A stretch of 64,000 nt of DNA, taken from Burkholderia sp. HI2500 (GTDB lineage: Bacteria > Pseudomonadota > Gammaproteobacteria > Burkholderiales > Burkholderiaceae). Below the pieces are notes generated by a model that did no database searches, had not been told where the DNA came from, and saw only the letters and a list, made by a program, of their open reading frames with translations. Location of the stretch: contig NZ_NKFL01000005.1 of assembly GCF_002223055.1 (NCBI RefSeq), positions 558,001 to 622,000 of the forward strand, in the 5' to 3' direction. Positions within the stretch are counted from its first letter, which is position 1, and every line of letters begins with the position of its first letter. This document shows positions 36,174 through 48,876 of the stretch, in pieces. The position numbers were made by a program, and so were the translations under genes.

Positions 36174-36731
36174 TCAGAACGGAATATCGTCGTCCATCTC
36201 GTCGAAGCCGCCGCCTGCCGGTGCGCTCGGACGGCTTTGCGCGCCGCCGCCTGCACCGCCACGCGCTGCGCCGCCGGCACGACCGCCGCCGCCACCGCCG
36301 CGCTCCATCTGCTCGCCACGGCCACCGCCGCCGCCACCACCGTAGCCGCCGCCGTAACCGCCTTCGTCACCGCCACCACCGCCGCCGCCGCCCGCACCGC
36401 GGCCGCCGAGCATCTGCATCTGGTCGGCGACGATTTCGGTCGAGTAACGATCCTGGCCGTCCTGACCCTGCCACTTGCGCGTGCGGATGCGGCCTTCGAT
36501 ATAGACCGACGAACCTTTCTTCAGGTACTCGCTGACGATTTCCGCCAGACGACCGAAGAACGCGACGCGATGCCACTCGGTCATTTCCTTGAAATCGCCG
36601 CTAGCCTTGTCCTTGTAGCGGTCGGTCGTCGCGAGACGGATGTTCGCAACCGCGTCGCCGCTCGGCAGGTAACGGACTTCAGGATCGGCGCCGAGATTGC
36701 CGACGAGGATGACCTTGTTGACGGATGCCAT
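36174..36731 (-). CDS. ssb: Single-stranded DNA-binding protein
   Basis: A 185-residue SSB. The OB-fold occupies residues 1-110 ([25 protein letters not shown], then [22 protein letters not shown]). A ~60-residue linker extremely rich in Gly, with few other residues, follows; the acidic tail ends with [10 protein letters not shown], the conserved docking site for repair and replication partners. It coats single-stranded DNA as a tetramer. The gene lies 101 bases after an MFS gene on the same strand, with uvrA further away on the other strand. Confidence 0.97.
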   Translation of the reverse strand: MASVNKVILVGNLGADPEVRYLPSGDAVANIRLATTDRYKDKASGDFKEMTEWHRVAFFGRLAEIVSEYLKKGSSVYIEGRIRTRKWQGQDGQDRYSTEIVADQMQMLGGRGAGGGGGGGGDEGGYGGGYGGGGGGGRGEQMERGGGGGGRAGGAARGGAGGGAQSRPSAPAGGGFDEMDDDIPF

Positions 36732-36832
36732 GTGTTTCTCCAGTAAATTCGATGCCGGGCCGCCCGCTCATGCTGTCGGTGCGGCCCGCCGGGCAAGCCG
36801 GCGAAAGTCGCCGGGGCCTGCCCGAAATGAGT

Positions 36833-38020
36833 TCAGGCCTTGCGCGGCGGCGCTTTCATGCTGGCCGCGATTATAAGCCACGCGGCAACGAGCCCCGAAC
36901 ACGTGTAGAAGACCGTATTGGCCCCACCGTGCTTCAGCAGCCAGCCGCCCACGATACCGCCGAGCGCGAGCCCGACCGACTGCGTGGTGTTGTAAACACC
37001 CGTGGCCGCGCCCTTGCGCGAACCGGGCGCGAGCTTCGACACGAGCGACGGCTGCGACGCTTCCAGGATGTTGAAGCCGAGGAAGTAGACGAAAAGAACC
37101 GCCGCCACAATCAGGATGGTATGCGGCGCGCTGCCCAGCAGCAATTGGCCGATCAGGATAGCCAGGATGCCGCCGAGCAGCACCGGTTTCATCTTGCCCC
37201 GTTTTTCCGCGACGATGATCGCCGGAACCATCATCACGAACGCGAGCCCCATCACCGGCAGATAGACCTTCCAGTGCGAGGCGACCGGCAGGCCGCCGTC
37301 GACGAGCAGGCGCGGCACGACGAGGAACAGCGCCGTCTGCGTCGCGTGCAGCACCAGCACGCCGAAGTTCAGGCGCAGCAGCTCGACGTTGTGCAGCACC
37401 TCGGCGAACGGCGCGGGCACGTGCACGGGCTTGGCCGCATCGGGCACGATCCACAGCACGACGCCGATCGCGAGGATCGACAGCACGCCGACGATCGCGA
37501 ACAGCCCGCTCATCCCGACCCAGTGGAACACGATCGGCGCACCGACGATCGCGACCGCGAACGACACGCCGATCGAGCCGCCGACCATCGCCATCGCCTT
37601 CGTGCGGTTCTGCTCGGAGGTCAGGTCGGCGATGAACGCGAGCACCGCGGACGACACCGCGCCCATCCCCTGGATCACGCGGCCGACGATGATCCACGTG
37701 ATGTCGTGCGCGGACGCGGCGACGAAGCTGCCGATCGCGAAGATCACGAGGCCGGTCGCGATCACCGGCTTGCGGCCGAACTTGTCGGACGCCCAGCCGT
37801 AGAAGATATAGAACAGCGACTGCGTGACGCCGTAGGCCCCGAGCGCGATGCCGACGAGCAGCACGTTGTCGCCGCCCGGGATGGTTTTCGCGTAGACCGA
37901 GAACACCGGCATGATCATGAACAGGCCGAGCATGCGCAGCGCGAAGATCGCCGCGAGCGACGTGGTCGCGCGCAATTCGGGCGCGGTCATGCGGGAAGAC
38001 GTGGCAGACGGATTGGACAT
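36833..38020 (-). CDS. MFS transporter (12 TM)
   Basis: A 395-residue major-facilitator protein. The N-terminal part starts [24 protein letters not shown], and motif A is [15 protein letters not shown] after TM2. [14 protein letters not shown] helix is TM4. Length fits 12-helix DHA1-like transporters such as YajR-type proteins. It sits between ssb and uvrA, an arrangement common in beta-proteobacteria, but no functional link is known. The substrate is unknown. Confidence 0.88.
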   Translation of the reverse strand: MSNPSATSSRMTAPELRATTSLAAIFALRMLGLFMIMPVFSVYAKTIPGGDNVLLVGIALGAYGVTQSLFYIFYGWASDKFGRKPVIATGLVIFAIGSFVAASAHDITWIIVGRVIQGMGAVSSAVLAFIADLTSEQNRTKAMAMVGGSIGVSFAVAIVGAPIVFHWVGMSGLFAIVGVLSILAIGVVLWIVPDAAKPVHVPAPFAEVLHNVELLRLNFGVLVLHATQTALFLVVPRLLVDGGLPVASHWKVYLPVMGLAFVMMVPAIIVAEKRGKMKPVLLGGILAILIGQLLLGSAPHTILIVAAVLFVYFLGFNILEASQPSLVSKLAPGSRKGAATGVYNTTQSVGLALGGIVGGWLLKHGGANTVFYTCSGLVAAWLIIAASMKAPPRKA

Positions 38021-38254
38021 CGGGAATGAATTTCGAATGATCGGAATGTCCGCCCGACACCGGGCGGCGGAAGATCAGGACCAGCGGCCCGGGAGGCTTG
38101 GCCGGCAACACGTCGGGGCAGGATTCAGGCAGCCCGCAGGCCGCCCGGAACCGCGCGGCGCGGCCGCTGCGGCCACTTTTCCCGGCGCAGGCGCCATCTT
38201 GCTGCCACCTGCTGCTAAGGCTGGGGACCCCAAACGACGGCCTCGAAAAGCCGT

Positions 38255-38260
38255 TATAGT
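38255..38260 (+). promoter_or_regulatory. Possible -10 element of uvrA
   Basis: TATAGT 35 bases before the uvrA start. It follows an imperfect inverted repeat ACGGC-N8-GCCGT. No strong -35 is seen, and no LexA-like CTGT-N8-ACAG box was found. Confidence 0.35.
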
Positions 38261-38294
38261 AGCAGGTTTGGTTCCCTCCATTTTCGCCAGGTTC

Positions 38295-41180
<2,886 letters not shown>

Positions 41181-41426
41181 CGCGTCGCCTGCCTCCCCTC
41201 CCGCGCGGCCGCCCGGCCGCGCGCCCTTGCGCCCCGCCGAACCGGCCCCTTCTCGTTTTCCCTCCGGCGTTTACACCATGCGCCAAACGGCCCCGTTGCG
41301 GACCATAATGGCAGCTATACTTTACGGTCGTAAGGTTCGCCGTACGCACCAATCCGGTGCGGCGTCGGGCGAACACGGCTCTGCCGCGCATTCCGCGGCA
41401 TGACACACGAACGACAGGAATCCACG

Positions 41427-42512
41427 ATGGAGAAGCAACCAGACTCGTCGCGCGATGCGCAGAATCGCGAACCGCACCTGCGCAGCGTGCGGCTGACGAG
41501 CGACTTCAGCCTGCCGAAGCTGTCGGCGCTCGAGATCGGCAGCTATGCGTTCGCGATCCTCGCGATGTGGCTCGTGATCGAACTCAAGCTGCTCGGCGGG
41601 CTGCTGGCCGGCCTGCTGGTCTACCAGCTGATCCATACGATCGCCCCCGTCATCGAACGCCACACCACGAGCATGCGCGCGCGCTGGGTCGCCGTCGTGC
41701 TGCTGTCGATCGCGATCGTCGGCGCGTTGACGGGACTGACGATCGGCATCATCGAACACTTCGAGCGCACGGTGCCGAACCTGCAAAGCCTGCTCGACCA
41801 GCTGATGCAGATCGTCGAGCAGACCCGCGCCCGCACGCCGGCCTGGATCGCGAACCTGCTGCCGGTCGACGTCGAGCAGATGAAGACGAAGGCCGCCGTG
41901 CTGATGCACTCGCACATGGACCAGCTCCAGCAAAGCGGCAAGAGCGTCGCGCGCGGCTTCGGCCACGTGCTGTTCGGGATGATCATCGGCGCGATGATCG
42001 CGATCGGCGTCGAGCACGGCAAGGTACGCCGGCCGCTGTCCACCGCGCTCGTCACGCGCGTGTCGCGCTTCGCCGACGCATTCCGCCGGATCGTGTTCGC
42101 GCAGATCAAGATCTCGGCGATCAACGCGGTGTTCACGGGCATCTACCTGCTCGTCGCGCTGCCGATCTTCCACCAGCGGCTGCCGCTGTCGAAAACGCTC
42201 GTGCTCGTCACGTTCATCGTCGGCCTGCTGCCCGTGATCGGCAACCTGATCTCGAACACGCTGATCGTCGCCGTGTCGCTGTCGGTCAGCATGGGCACCG
42301 CGATCGCGTCGCTGGCGTTCCTCGTGGTCATCCACAAGCTCGAATACTTCCTGAACGCGAAGATCATCGGCGGCCAGATCGAGTCGCGCGCATGGGAGCT
42401 GCTGCTCGCGATGCTGATCATGGAGGCCGCGTTCGGGCTGCCGGGCGTGATCGCCGCGCCGATCTTCTACGCGTATCTCAAGCGCGAGCTGTACCTGCTG
42501 CGGCTGATCTGA
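41427..42512 (+). CDS. AI-2E family transporter (putative permease)
   Basis: A 361-residue protein with the usual eight-helix AI-2E/UPF0118 plan: two pairs of N-terminal helices, a soluble stretch with VEQMKTKAAVLMH, then FAQIKISAINAVFTGIYLLVALPIF and LPVIGNLISNTLIVAV, and a C-terminal YLKRELY end. Family members have been linked to AI-2 or ion export; the substrate here is unknown. The ATG at 41427 has AGGA eight bases upstream. It is followed by a bidirectional terminator. Confidence 0.85.
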   Translation: MEKQPDSSRDAQNREPHLRSVRLTSDFSLPKLSALEIGSYAFAILAMWLVIELKLLGGLLAGLLVYQLIHTIAPVIERHTTSMRARWVAVVLLSIAIVGALTGLTIGIIEHFERTVPNLQSLLDQLMQIVEQTRARTPAWIANLLPVDVEQMKTKAAVLMHSHMDQLQQSGKSVARGFGHVLFGMIIGAMIAIGVEHGKVRRPLSTALVTRVSRFADAFRRIVFAQIKISAINAVFTGIYLLVALPIFHQRLPLSKTLVLVTFIVGLLPVIGNLISNTLIVAVSLSVSMGTAIASLAFLVVIHKLEYFLNAKIIGGQIESRAWELLLAMLIMEAAFGLPGVIAAPIFYAYLKRELYLLRLI

Positions 42513-42537
42513 AGCAGCCCGCCCGCCAACAGCGATA

Positions 42538-42576
42538 AAAAAACGCCGCGCCCCGTGAAGGGCGCGGCGTTTTTGT
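42538..42576. terminator. Bidirectional intrinsic terminator between the AI-2E gene and purU
   Basis: AAAACGCCGCGCCCC and GGGCGCGGCGTTTTT form a long stem around a short GTGAA loop, with A and T runs on either side, so it serves both convergent genes. Confidence 0.85.
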
Positions 42577-42622
42577 CTGTGATTGCCCGCCAGCCGACGG
42601 CCGGCAATCGGCATTCAACACA

Positions 42623-43507
42623 TCAGCGGAACACGACCGTCTTCGTCCCGTTCAGCACGATCCGGTGCTCGACGTGCCACTTCACCGCACGCGCGAGCGT
42701 CACGCATTCGACGTCGCGGCCGATCGCGGTCAGCTGGTCGGGCGTCATGCTGTGGTCGACGCGCTCGACTTCCTGCTCGATGATCGGGCCTTCGTCGAGA
42801 TCGGTCGTCACGTAGTGCGCGGTCGCGCCGATCAGCTTCACGCCGCGATCGAACGCCTGGTAGTACGGCTTCGCGCCCTTGAAGCTCGGCAGGAACGAAT
42901 GGTGGATGTTGATCGCGCGGCCGGCGAGCTGCTTGCACAGGTTCGGCGACAGGATCTGCATGTAGCGCGCGAGCACGACGAGATCGGCCTGGTGCTCGTC
43001 GATCACTTCCAGCACGCGCGCTTCCTGCGCGGCCTTCGCGGCATCGGACGAGCCGCCGATCAGAGGAAAGTGATGGAACGGGATGTTGTAGCTCGCGGCG
43101 AGCTGGTAGAACTCCTTGTGGTTCGACACGATCGCCGGGATCTCGATCGGCAGCTGGCCGGTGCGATAGCGGAACAGCAGGTCGTTCAGGCAATGGCCGA
43201 TCTTCGACACCATGATCACGACGCGCGGCTTCACGGCCGCGTCATGCATTTCCCAGCGCATCGAGAACTGCTCGGCGAGCGGCGCGAATTCCTTGCGAAG
43301 CGTGTCGAGCGCCGTCGCGGCATCCGCGCCGCCGCCGTCCTGCTCGAAGTGCACGCGCATGAAGAACTCGCTGGTGCGGCTGTCGCCGAACTGCGCCGAA
43401 TCGAGGATGTTGTTGCTGCGCTCGAACAGGAAGCCCGAGACCGCATGGACGATGCCGTGCCGGTCAGGGCACGACAGTTTCAAGATAAAGCTGTGATCGG
43501 TCGGCAT
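42623..43507 (-). CDS. purU: Formyltetrahydrofolate deformylase
   Basis: A 294-residue protein: an N-terminal ACT-type domain (residues 1-90, with SFILKLSCPDRHGIVHAVSGFL) and a C-terminal formyltransferase-like domain with AINIHHSFLPSFKGAKPYYQA, the conserved Asn-His-Asp site. It hydrolyses 10-formyl-THF to THF and formate, balancing one-carbon pools. The ATG at 43507 has GGGAG upstream. It is the last gene of a minus-strand run that includes a Nudix gene 73 bases upstream. Confidence 0.95.
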   Translation of the reverse strand: MPTDHSFILKLSCPDRHGIVHAVSGFLFERSNNILDSAQFGDSRTSEFFMRVHFEQDGGGADAATALDTLRKEFAPLAEQFSMRWEMHDAAVKPRVVIMVSKIGHCLNDLLFRYRTGQLPIEIPAIVSNHKEFYQLAASYNIPFHHFPLIGGSSDAAKAAQEARVLEVIDEHQADLVVLARYMQILSPNLCKQLAGRAINIHHSFLPSFKGAKPYYQAFDRGVKLIGATAHYVTTDLDEGPIIEQEVERVDHSMTPDQLTAIGRDVECVTLARAVKWHVEHRIVLNGTKTVVFR

Positions 43508-43580
43508 GACCGCTACTCCCTTCGTTTCCGTATTCGTCAAATTGCCCGTTCGCGCCGCCAGGCTGCGTGCGCGGCACGCG

Positions 43581-44447
43581 TCACGCGGCCGGTGCGAACA
43601 GGGCGTCGATGCCCGCCGCGTCGGCCGCCGGGATCCAGCGGTGGCGCAGCAGCGTGTCGAGCGTCGCGAGGCTCGCATCCATCGTCGCGCGGCCGGCGCG
43701 CAGCCAGCCGATCACCTCGGGCACGCCGGCCAGCAGGTGCTCGGCCACTTCGCCGTCCTGGTTGCGCGGCGCGAAGTCGCGCGGCAACGGCAGGTCGTAC
43801 ACGAAGATCAGTTCGGACTGCGTGCCTTCCGGCAGCGAGCACAGCACCTGCACCGCGCGGCCCGCGATCGCGCGCGCGGCCAGTTCGGCCGGAATGCCGG
43901 CCTCTTCCCAGCATTCCTTCGCGAGCGTCTCGTGAACGCCCAGGCCCCAGCCGATTCCGCCGGCGACGACGTTGTCGAGCATGCCGGGGTCGGTTGCCTT
44001 GGTCTCGCTGCGGCGGCCGAGCCACATTTGCGGGACGGCCGCGGCGGACGGCTCGCCCGGCGCAACCGCATATTCTACGATGCCGTTCAGATGCACCGCG
44101 TAAGTCTGCGTGCCGAAGAAGCGCGATGCGGCGCGCTCGATGTACGCGAGCGGCGGATCGTCGAAGCGGTTACGGATCGCGTAGATCTCGTCGCGCCAGC
44201 CGGGAATCGCGCCTTCGGCCGCGAGCGCGCCGATCGCGCTCGCCAGCGCCATGCTGCGTGCGTCGACCGAATCGTAGCGCGCCGACAGCACGACGCGCTC
44301 ATCGGCCAGCTCGAACACGTCGGGCCAGCGCGCCAGCATCGCGACGTCCTGGCGGCGCACCCAGCCGACTGCCTGGCCGGCAATCTCGAAGCGCAGGTGC
44401 GCAGCGGGATCGAAGCGGCGCGCGGCCGCAATGCACGGAAACGTCAT
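43581..44447 (-). CDS. Nudix hydrolase with DUF4743 N-terminal region
   Basis: A 288-residue protein. The first ~110 residues correspond to DUF4743. The Nudix region follows, with a variant box GGIGWGLGVHETLAKECWEEAGI that keeps the E-E-A-G core (KECWEE in place of REUxEE). Related proteins are found in fungi joined to thiamine pyrophosphokinase-like sequence, so a role in removing oxidised thiamine derivatives is conceivable but unproven. It starts six bases after the LysE-family stop and so is probably in the same operon. Confidence 0.83.
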   Translation of the reverse strand: MTFPCIAAARRFDPAAHLRFEIAGQAVGWVRRQDVAMLARWPDVFELADERVVLSARYDSVDARSMALASAIGALAAEGAIPGWRDEIYAIRNRFDDPPLAYIERAASRFFGTQTYAVHLNGIVEYAVAPGEPSAAAVPQMWLGRRSETKATDPGMLDNVVAGGIGWGLGVHETLAKECWEEAGIPAELAARAIAGRAVQVLCSLPEGTQSELIFVYDLPLPRDFAPRNQDGEVAEHLLAGVPEVIGWLRAGRATMDASLATLDTLLRHRWIPAADAAGIDALFAPAA

Positions 44448-44453
44448 CGTCTG

Positions 44454-45068
44454 TCAGTCCTTCAGCGCCACGCGGATGCCGATCGCGATGAACGTCGCGC
44501 CGGCGATCCGGTCGAGCCACACGCCGGCCTTCGGGCGGCGCTTCAGCCACGCGCCGATCATGCCCGCGCCGACGCCGAACAGCGAGAAGACCGCGGCCGT
44601 CTGCAGCATGAACAGCGCGCCGAGTTCGAACATCTGCAGCGTGACGCTCTGCGCGCCGTGCGGATCGACGAACTGCGGCAGGAACACGACGAAGAACAGC
44701 GTGACCTTCGGGTTCATCAGGTTGCCGATCACGCTCTGCCGGAAGATCGTGCCGAGCGGCTGCGGCGGGCGCGCATGCGCATTCGAGAGCCCCTGGCTGC
44801 GCAGCGCCTTGATGCCGATCCACACGAGGTATGCGGCGCCCGCGAGCTTCAGGATCTGGAACGCGACCGGCGACGAACGCAGCACGGCCGCGACGCCGAG
44901 CGCCGCGAGCGTCGTGTGGAACAGGATCCCGGCCGTGAAGCCGAGCGCGGCGACGAAGCCGGCCGCGCGGCCTTGCGAGATGCCGCGTGCGAGTACCTGC
45001 AGGTTGTCGGGCCCCGGCGCGAACGTGATCGCGATCGACGTGGCGAGAAACAGCATGAAGTTGGGCAT
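44454..45068 (-). CDS. LysE/RhtB family amino-acid exporter
   Basis: A 204-residue membrane protein with about six helices. It has the RhtB signature at the N-terminus (ITFAPGPDNLQVLARGISQGRAAG) and QSVIGNLMNPKVTLFFVVFLPQFV. It should export an amino acid or related metabolite across the inner membrane; the substrate cannot be told. It sits between apt (43 bases upstream) and the Nudix gene. Confidence 0.9.
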   Translation of the reverse strand: MPNFMLFLATSIAITFAPGPDNLQVLARGISQGRAAGFVAALGFTAGILFHTTLAALGVAAVLRSSPVAFQILKLAGAAYLVWIGIKALRSQGLSNAHARPPQPLGTIFRQSVIGNLMNPKVTLFFVVFLPQFVDPHGAQSVTLQMFELGALFMLQTAAVFSLFGVGAGMIGAWLKRRPKAGVWLDRIAGATFIAIGIRVALKD

Positions 45069-45111
45069 CGTGACCTCGCTGCGTAACGTGGAAGCTCAGG
45101 CAGGCCGGCGT

Positions 45112-45678
45112 TCAGTGGCCGGCGAATTCGGTGACGGTATAAACCGGCAGTCCCGCATTGCGCAGCAGCGCCGAGCCGCCGAGATCGGGCAGGTCGATGA
45201 TCGCCGCGCCTTCGACGACTTCCGCGCCGAGCCGCTGCAGCAGGTTGCGCCCCGCCATCATCGTGCCGCCGGTCGCGATCAGGTCGTCCATGATGATCAC
45301 GCGGTCGCCGGGGCGGCACGCATCTTCATGGATCTCGACCGTCGCGCTGCCGTATTCGAGGTCGTACGATTCCGAGCGCGTCTTGTACGGCAGCTTGCCG
45401 ACCTTGCGGATCGGCACGAAGCCGACGCTCAGTTCGTACGCGACGATCGGCGCGATGATGAAGCCGCGCGCATCGAGGCCCGCGACGTAGTCGAGCTTCG
45501 CATCGACATAGCGCTCGACGAACAGGTCGACGAGGATGCGCAGCGCCTTCGGGCTCTGCAGCAGCGTCGTGATGTCGCGGAACATCACGCCCGGCTGCGG
45601 CCAGTCGGGCACCGTGCGGATCTGGCTGTGAATGAAGGCGACCGGATCGAGCGGTGCGCCCGACAACGAATGCGGCAT
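45112..45678 (-). CDS. apt: Adenine phosphoribosyltransferase
   Basis: A 188-residue type-I phosphoribosyltransferase. The PRPP motif is [14 protein letters not shown] near residue 125, and [15 protein letters not shown] and [23 protein letters not shown] are diagnostic of Apt. It salvages adenine to AMP. The ATG at 45678 has GGAGA upstream; an earlier in-frame ATG lacks one. It is 82 bases after the Kef antiporter gene on the same strand. Confidence 0.95.
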   Translation of the reverse strand: MPHSLSGAPLDPVAFIHSQIRTVPDWPQPGVMFRDITTLLQSPKALRILVDLFVERYVDAKLDYVAGLDARGFIIAPIVAYELSVGFVPIRKVGKLPYKTRSESYDLEYGSATVEIHEDACRPGDRVIIMDDLIATGGTMMAGRNLLQRLGAEVVEGAAIIDLPDLGGSALLRNAGLPVYTVTEFAGH

Positions 45679-45760
45679 GAAACTCTCCGAAAAAAACGGT
45701 GCGCGAAGATCGGGCACCGTTTCGAATAAATACGGGTCAGGTTATCAAACCAGGCGCGGC

Positions 45761-47767
45761 TCAGGCGGCCGCGGCTGGCGGTTCGCGCCGATGGCGCGAC
45801 AGCCGCTCCTCTGCGAGCGCGAGCGCCTCGGGCAGCCCGCGCAGCACGACGATGTCGCTCGCGCGCAGCTTGGTTTGCGGATCGGGTTCGACGCCGCGGA
45901 TACCATGCCGGCGAATCGCCGTGACTTCGAGCCCGAGTGCATACAGCCCCAGTTCTTCCAGCGAACGCCCGACCGCGTCCGCGCGCGCATCGACCGGCAC
46001 CGATTGTAGCCGCACCTGCTCGTGGTCGTCGTCGTCCGCGTCGTCCGCGCCGCGGAAATAGCCGCGCAGCAGGCTGTAGCGTTCGTCGCGCATCTCCTCG
46101 ACGCGCCGCACGACCTTGCGCATCGGCACGCCGACCAGCACCAGCGTGTGCGACGCGAGCATCAGGCTGCCCTCGACGATCTCCGGAATCACCTCGGTCG
46201 CACCGGCCGCAAGCAGCTTCTCGAGATCGGCGTCGTCGACGGTGCGCACGATCGCGGGCAGCGTCGGCTCGAGTTCGTGCACGTGATGCAGCACGCGCAG
46301 CGCGGACGGCGTGTTCGCATAGGTGATCGCCACCGCCGCCGCACGGTGGATACCGGCCGCGAGCAGCGACTCGCGGCGCGCCGCGTCGCCGAACACGACC
46401 GATTCGCCGGCCGCCGCGGCCGCGCTCACGCGATCGGGGTCGAGGTCGAGCGCGACGTACGAAATGCCTTCCTGTTCGAGCATCCGCGCCAGGTTCTGCC
46501 CTGCACGGCCGTAGCCGCAGATGATCACGTGGCCGCGCTGCTTGAGGCTTTGCGTCGCGATCCGCGTCATCTGCAGCGACTGCTGCATCCATTCGGTCGA
46601 CGACAGCCGCATCACGATCCGGTCGGCGTTCTGGATCAGGAACGGCGCCGCGAGCATCGACAGCAGCATCGACGCGAGAATCGCCTGCAGCAGCGTCGAA
46701 TCGACGAGATGCCGGTCGAGGATCAGGTTCAGCAGCACGAAGCCGAATTCGCCGGCCTGCGCGAGCCCGATGCCGGTGCGCATCGCGACGCCCGGTGTCG
46801 CGCCGAACAGCCGCGCGAGCCCGGCGATCATCGTCCCCTTGAACAGGATCTGCCCGACGAAGAAACCGAGCACGAGGAACGGGTGCTCCCAGATCACGCG
46901 CGGGTCGAGCAGCATCCCGGTCGTCACGAAGAACAGGCCGAGCAGCACGTCGCGGAACGGCTTGATGTCCTCCTCCACCTGATGGCGGAACGGCGTCTCG
47001 GAGATCAGCATCCCCGCGATGAACGCGCCGAGCGCGAGCGACAGGCCGAAGCGGTCGGTGATGAATGCGGCGCCGAGCGTGACGAGCAGCAGGTTCAGCA
47101 CGAACAGTTCCTGCGAGCGGCGCCGCGCGACGACGTTGAGCCAGCGCGTCATGAAGCGCTGGCCGATGACCAGCAGCAGCGTGAGCGCGATCACGATCTT
47201 GACGGCCGCGAAGCCGAGCGTGATCGCGAGGTCCTTCGACGATTCGGCGCCGAACGCGGCGATCACGATCAGCAGCGGCACCACCGCGAGATCCTGGAAC
47301 AGCAGCACGCCGAAGATGTTGCGGCCGTGCTCGGTCTCGATCTCGAGCCGCTCGGCGAGCATCTTCGACACGATCGCCGTCGACGACATCGCGAGCGCGC
47401 CGCCGAGCGCGATGCTGCCCTGCCACGTGATGTGCACCCAGTGCTCGAACAGCATGCCCAGCACGAGCGCGAGCACGAGCGTCGCGACAACCTGCAGCAG
47501 CCCGAGCCCGAACACGAGCCGCTGCATCGCCCTCAGCTTCGCCAGCGAGAACTCGAGGCCGATCGAAAACATCAGGAACACCACGCCGAATTCCGCGAGA
47601 TGCTCGGCCCGCTCCAGATCCGCCGCGATGCCGAACGCATGCGGGCCGACCAGGATGCCGACGGTCAGGTAGCCGAGCATCGGCGGCAGGTTCAACGAGC
47701 GGAATACGACGACGCCCACCACTGAGGCCAGCAGCAGCAGCAGGGTCATTTCGAGCGGGGAAATCAC
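45761..47767 (-). CDS. Kef-type (CPA2) K+/H+ antiporter with RCK domains
   Basis: A 668-residue protein: ~380 residues of CPA2 antiporter helices (LPPMLGYLTVGILVGPHAFG, GALAMSSTAIVSKMLAE, LFQDLAVVPLLIV), then a cytoplasmic RCK-N domain beginning VIICGYGRAGQNLARML, a clear Rossmann NAD-binding motif, and a C-terminal RCK-C/TrkA-C domain. It likely exchanges K+ for H+ under ligand control. The GTG at 47767 is preferred because AGGA precedes it; a GTG ten codons upstream has no ribosome-binding site. Confidence 0.9.
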   Translation of the reverse strand: MISPLEMTLLLLLASVVGVVVFRSLNLPPMLGYLTVGILVGPHAFGIAADLERAEHLAEFGVVFLMFSIGLEFSLAKLRAMQRLVFGLGLLQVVATLVLALVLGMLFEHWVHITWQGSIALGGALAMSSTAIVSKMLAERLEIETEHGRNIFGVLLFQDLAVVPLLIVIAAFGAESSKDLAITLGFAAVKIVIALTLLLVIGQRFMTRWLNVVARRRSQELFVLNLLLVTLGAAFITDRFGLSLALGAFIAGMLISETPFRHQVEEDIKPFRDVLLGLFFVTTGMLLDPRVIWEHPFLVLGFFVGQILFKGTMIAGLARLFGATPGVAMRTGIGLAQAGEFGFVLLNLILDRHLVDSTLLQAILASMLLSMLAAPFLIQNADRIVMRLSSTEWMQQSLQMTRIATQSLKQRGHVIICGYGRAGQNLARMLEQEGISYVALDLDPDRVSAAAAAGESVVFGDAARRESLLAAGIHRAAAVAITYANTPSALRVLHHVHELEPTLPAIVRTVDDADLEKLLAAGATEVIPEIVEGSLMLASHTLVLVGVPMRKVVRRVEEMRDERYSLLRGYFRGADDADDDDHEQVRLQSVPVDARADAVGRSLEELGLYALGLEVTAIRRHGIRGVEPDPQTKLRASDIVVLRGLPEALALAEERLSRHRREPPAAAA

Positions 47768-47877
47768 GGGCGAAGCGTCCTCGTTCGTCGGGGCCACGGC
47801 AATGCGGGCGCGGGTGGTGGCGGTGGTCAGGCAACCTCGGACGAGTCCGAAGGCCCGGCGCGGCGAACAAACGCCTT

Positions 47878-47886
47878 TGCTATACT
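47878..47886 (+). promoter_or_regulatory. Extended -10 promoter immediately upstream of kdsD
   Basis: TG-C-TATACT, an extended -10, ends six bases before the kdsD ATG at 47893, so transcription would start at or within a base or two of the start codon. Confidence 0.5.
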
Positions 47887-47892
47887 CCGCGC

Positions 47893-48876
47893 ATGATAGC
47901 GAAAATCAATGATGACCGGGCGCTCGCGCTCGCCCGCGACGTGCTCGACATCGAGGCGGACGCCGTGCGCGCGCTGCGCGACCAGCTCGACGGCGGCTTC
48001 GTCCAGGCCGTCGCGCTGCTGCTCGGCTGCCGCGGCCGCGTGGTGGTGTCCGGTATCGGCAAATCGGGGCATATCGCCCGCAAGATCGCGGCCACGCTGG
48101 CCAGCACCGGTACGCCGGCCTTCTTCGTCCACCCGGCCGAGGCCAGCCACGGCGACCTCGGGATGGTCACCTCCGACGACGTCTTCATCGGCATCTCCTA
48201 TTCCGGCGAATCCGAAGAACTCGTGGCGATCCTGCCGCTCGTGAAGCGGATCGGCGCGAAGCTGATCGCGATCACGGGCCGCGCGGAATCGAGCCTCGGC
48301 ACGCTCGCCGACGTGAACCTGAACGCCGCGGTCTCGAAAGAGGCCTGCCCGATGAACCTCGCGCCCACCGCGAGCACGACCGCCGCGCTCGCGCTCGGCG
48401 ACGCGCTCGCCGTGGCGGTGCTCGACGCGCGCGGCTTCGGCTCGGAAGATTTCGCGCGCTCGCACCCGGGCGGCGCGCTCGGCCGGCGCCTGCTCACCTA
48501 CGTGCGCGACGTGATGCGCTCGGGCGACGACGTCCCGTCCGTCGGGCTCGACGCGACACTGTCGGACGCCCTGTTCCAGATCACCGCGAAGCGCCTCGGC
48601 ATGACCGCGGTGGTCGACGCCGGCGGCAAGGTCGCGGGCATCTTCACCGATGGCGACCTGCGCCGCGTGCTCGCGCGTGACGGCGACTTCCGCACGCTGC
48701 CGATCACCGACGTGATGACGCGCGACCCGCGCACGGTTGCACCGGATCACCTGGCGGTCGAGGCCGTGGAACTGATGGAGCGCCATCGGATCAACCAGAT
48801 GCTGGTGGTCGATGCCGACGGCGTGCTGATCGGCGCGCTGAACATGCACGACCTGTTTTCGAAGAAGGTGATCTGA
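47893..48876 (+). CDS. kdsD: Arabinose-5-phosphate isomerase
   Basis: A 327-residue protein: SIS domain (residues ~30-180, with SGIGKSGHIARKIAATLASTGTPAFF and SYSGESEEL) and a pair of CBS domains (residues ~205-325). It interconverts ribulose-5-phosphate and arabinose-5-phosphate, the first step of KDO synthesis for LPS. It is first in the kdsD-kdsC-lptC-lptA-lptB group and shares a TGATG overlap with kdsC. Confidence 0.95.
   Translation: MIAKINDDRALALARDVLDIEADAVRALRDQLDGGFVQAVALLLGCRGRVVVSGIGKSGHIARKIAATLASTGTPAFFVHPAEASHGDLGMVTSDDVFIGISYSGESEELVAILPLVKRIGAKLIAITGRAESSLGTLADVNLNAAVSKEACPMNLAPTASTTAALALGDALAVAVLDARGFGSEDFARSHPGGALGRRLLTYVRDVMRSGDDVPSVGLDATLSDALFQITAKRLGMTAVVDAGGKVAGIFTDGDLRRVLARDGDFRTLPITDVMTRDPRTVAPDHLAVEAVELMERHRINQMLVVDADGVLIGALNMHDLFSKKVI

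Noticed and set aside
36230..36420. Short GC-rich repeats that could look like a repeat array
   Set aside because: They are Gly codons of the SSB linker (GGCGG-type repeats), not spaced direct repeats, so not CRISPR.
38021..38294. LexA/SOS box upstream of uvrA
   Set aside because: I looked for CTGT-N8-ACAG and close variants and found none; SOS control is not supported by sequence here.
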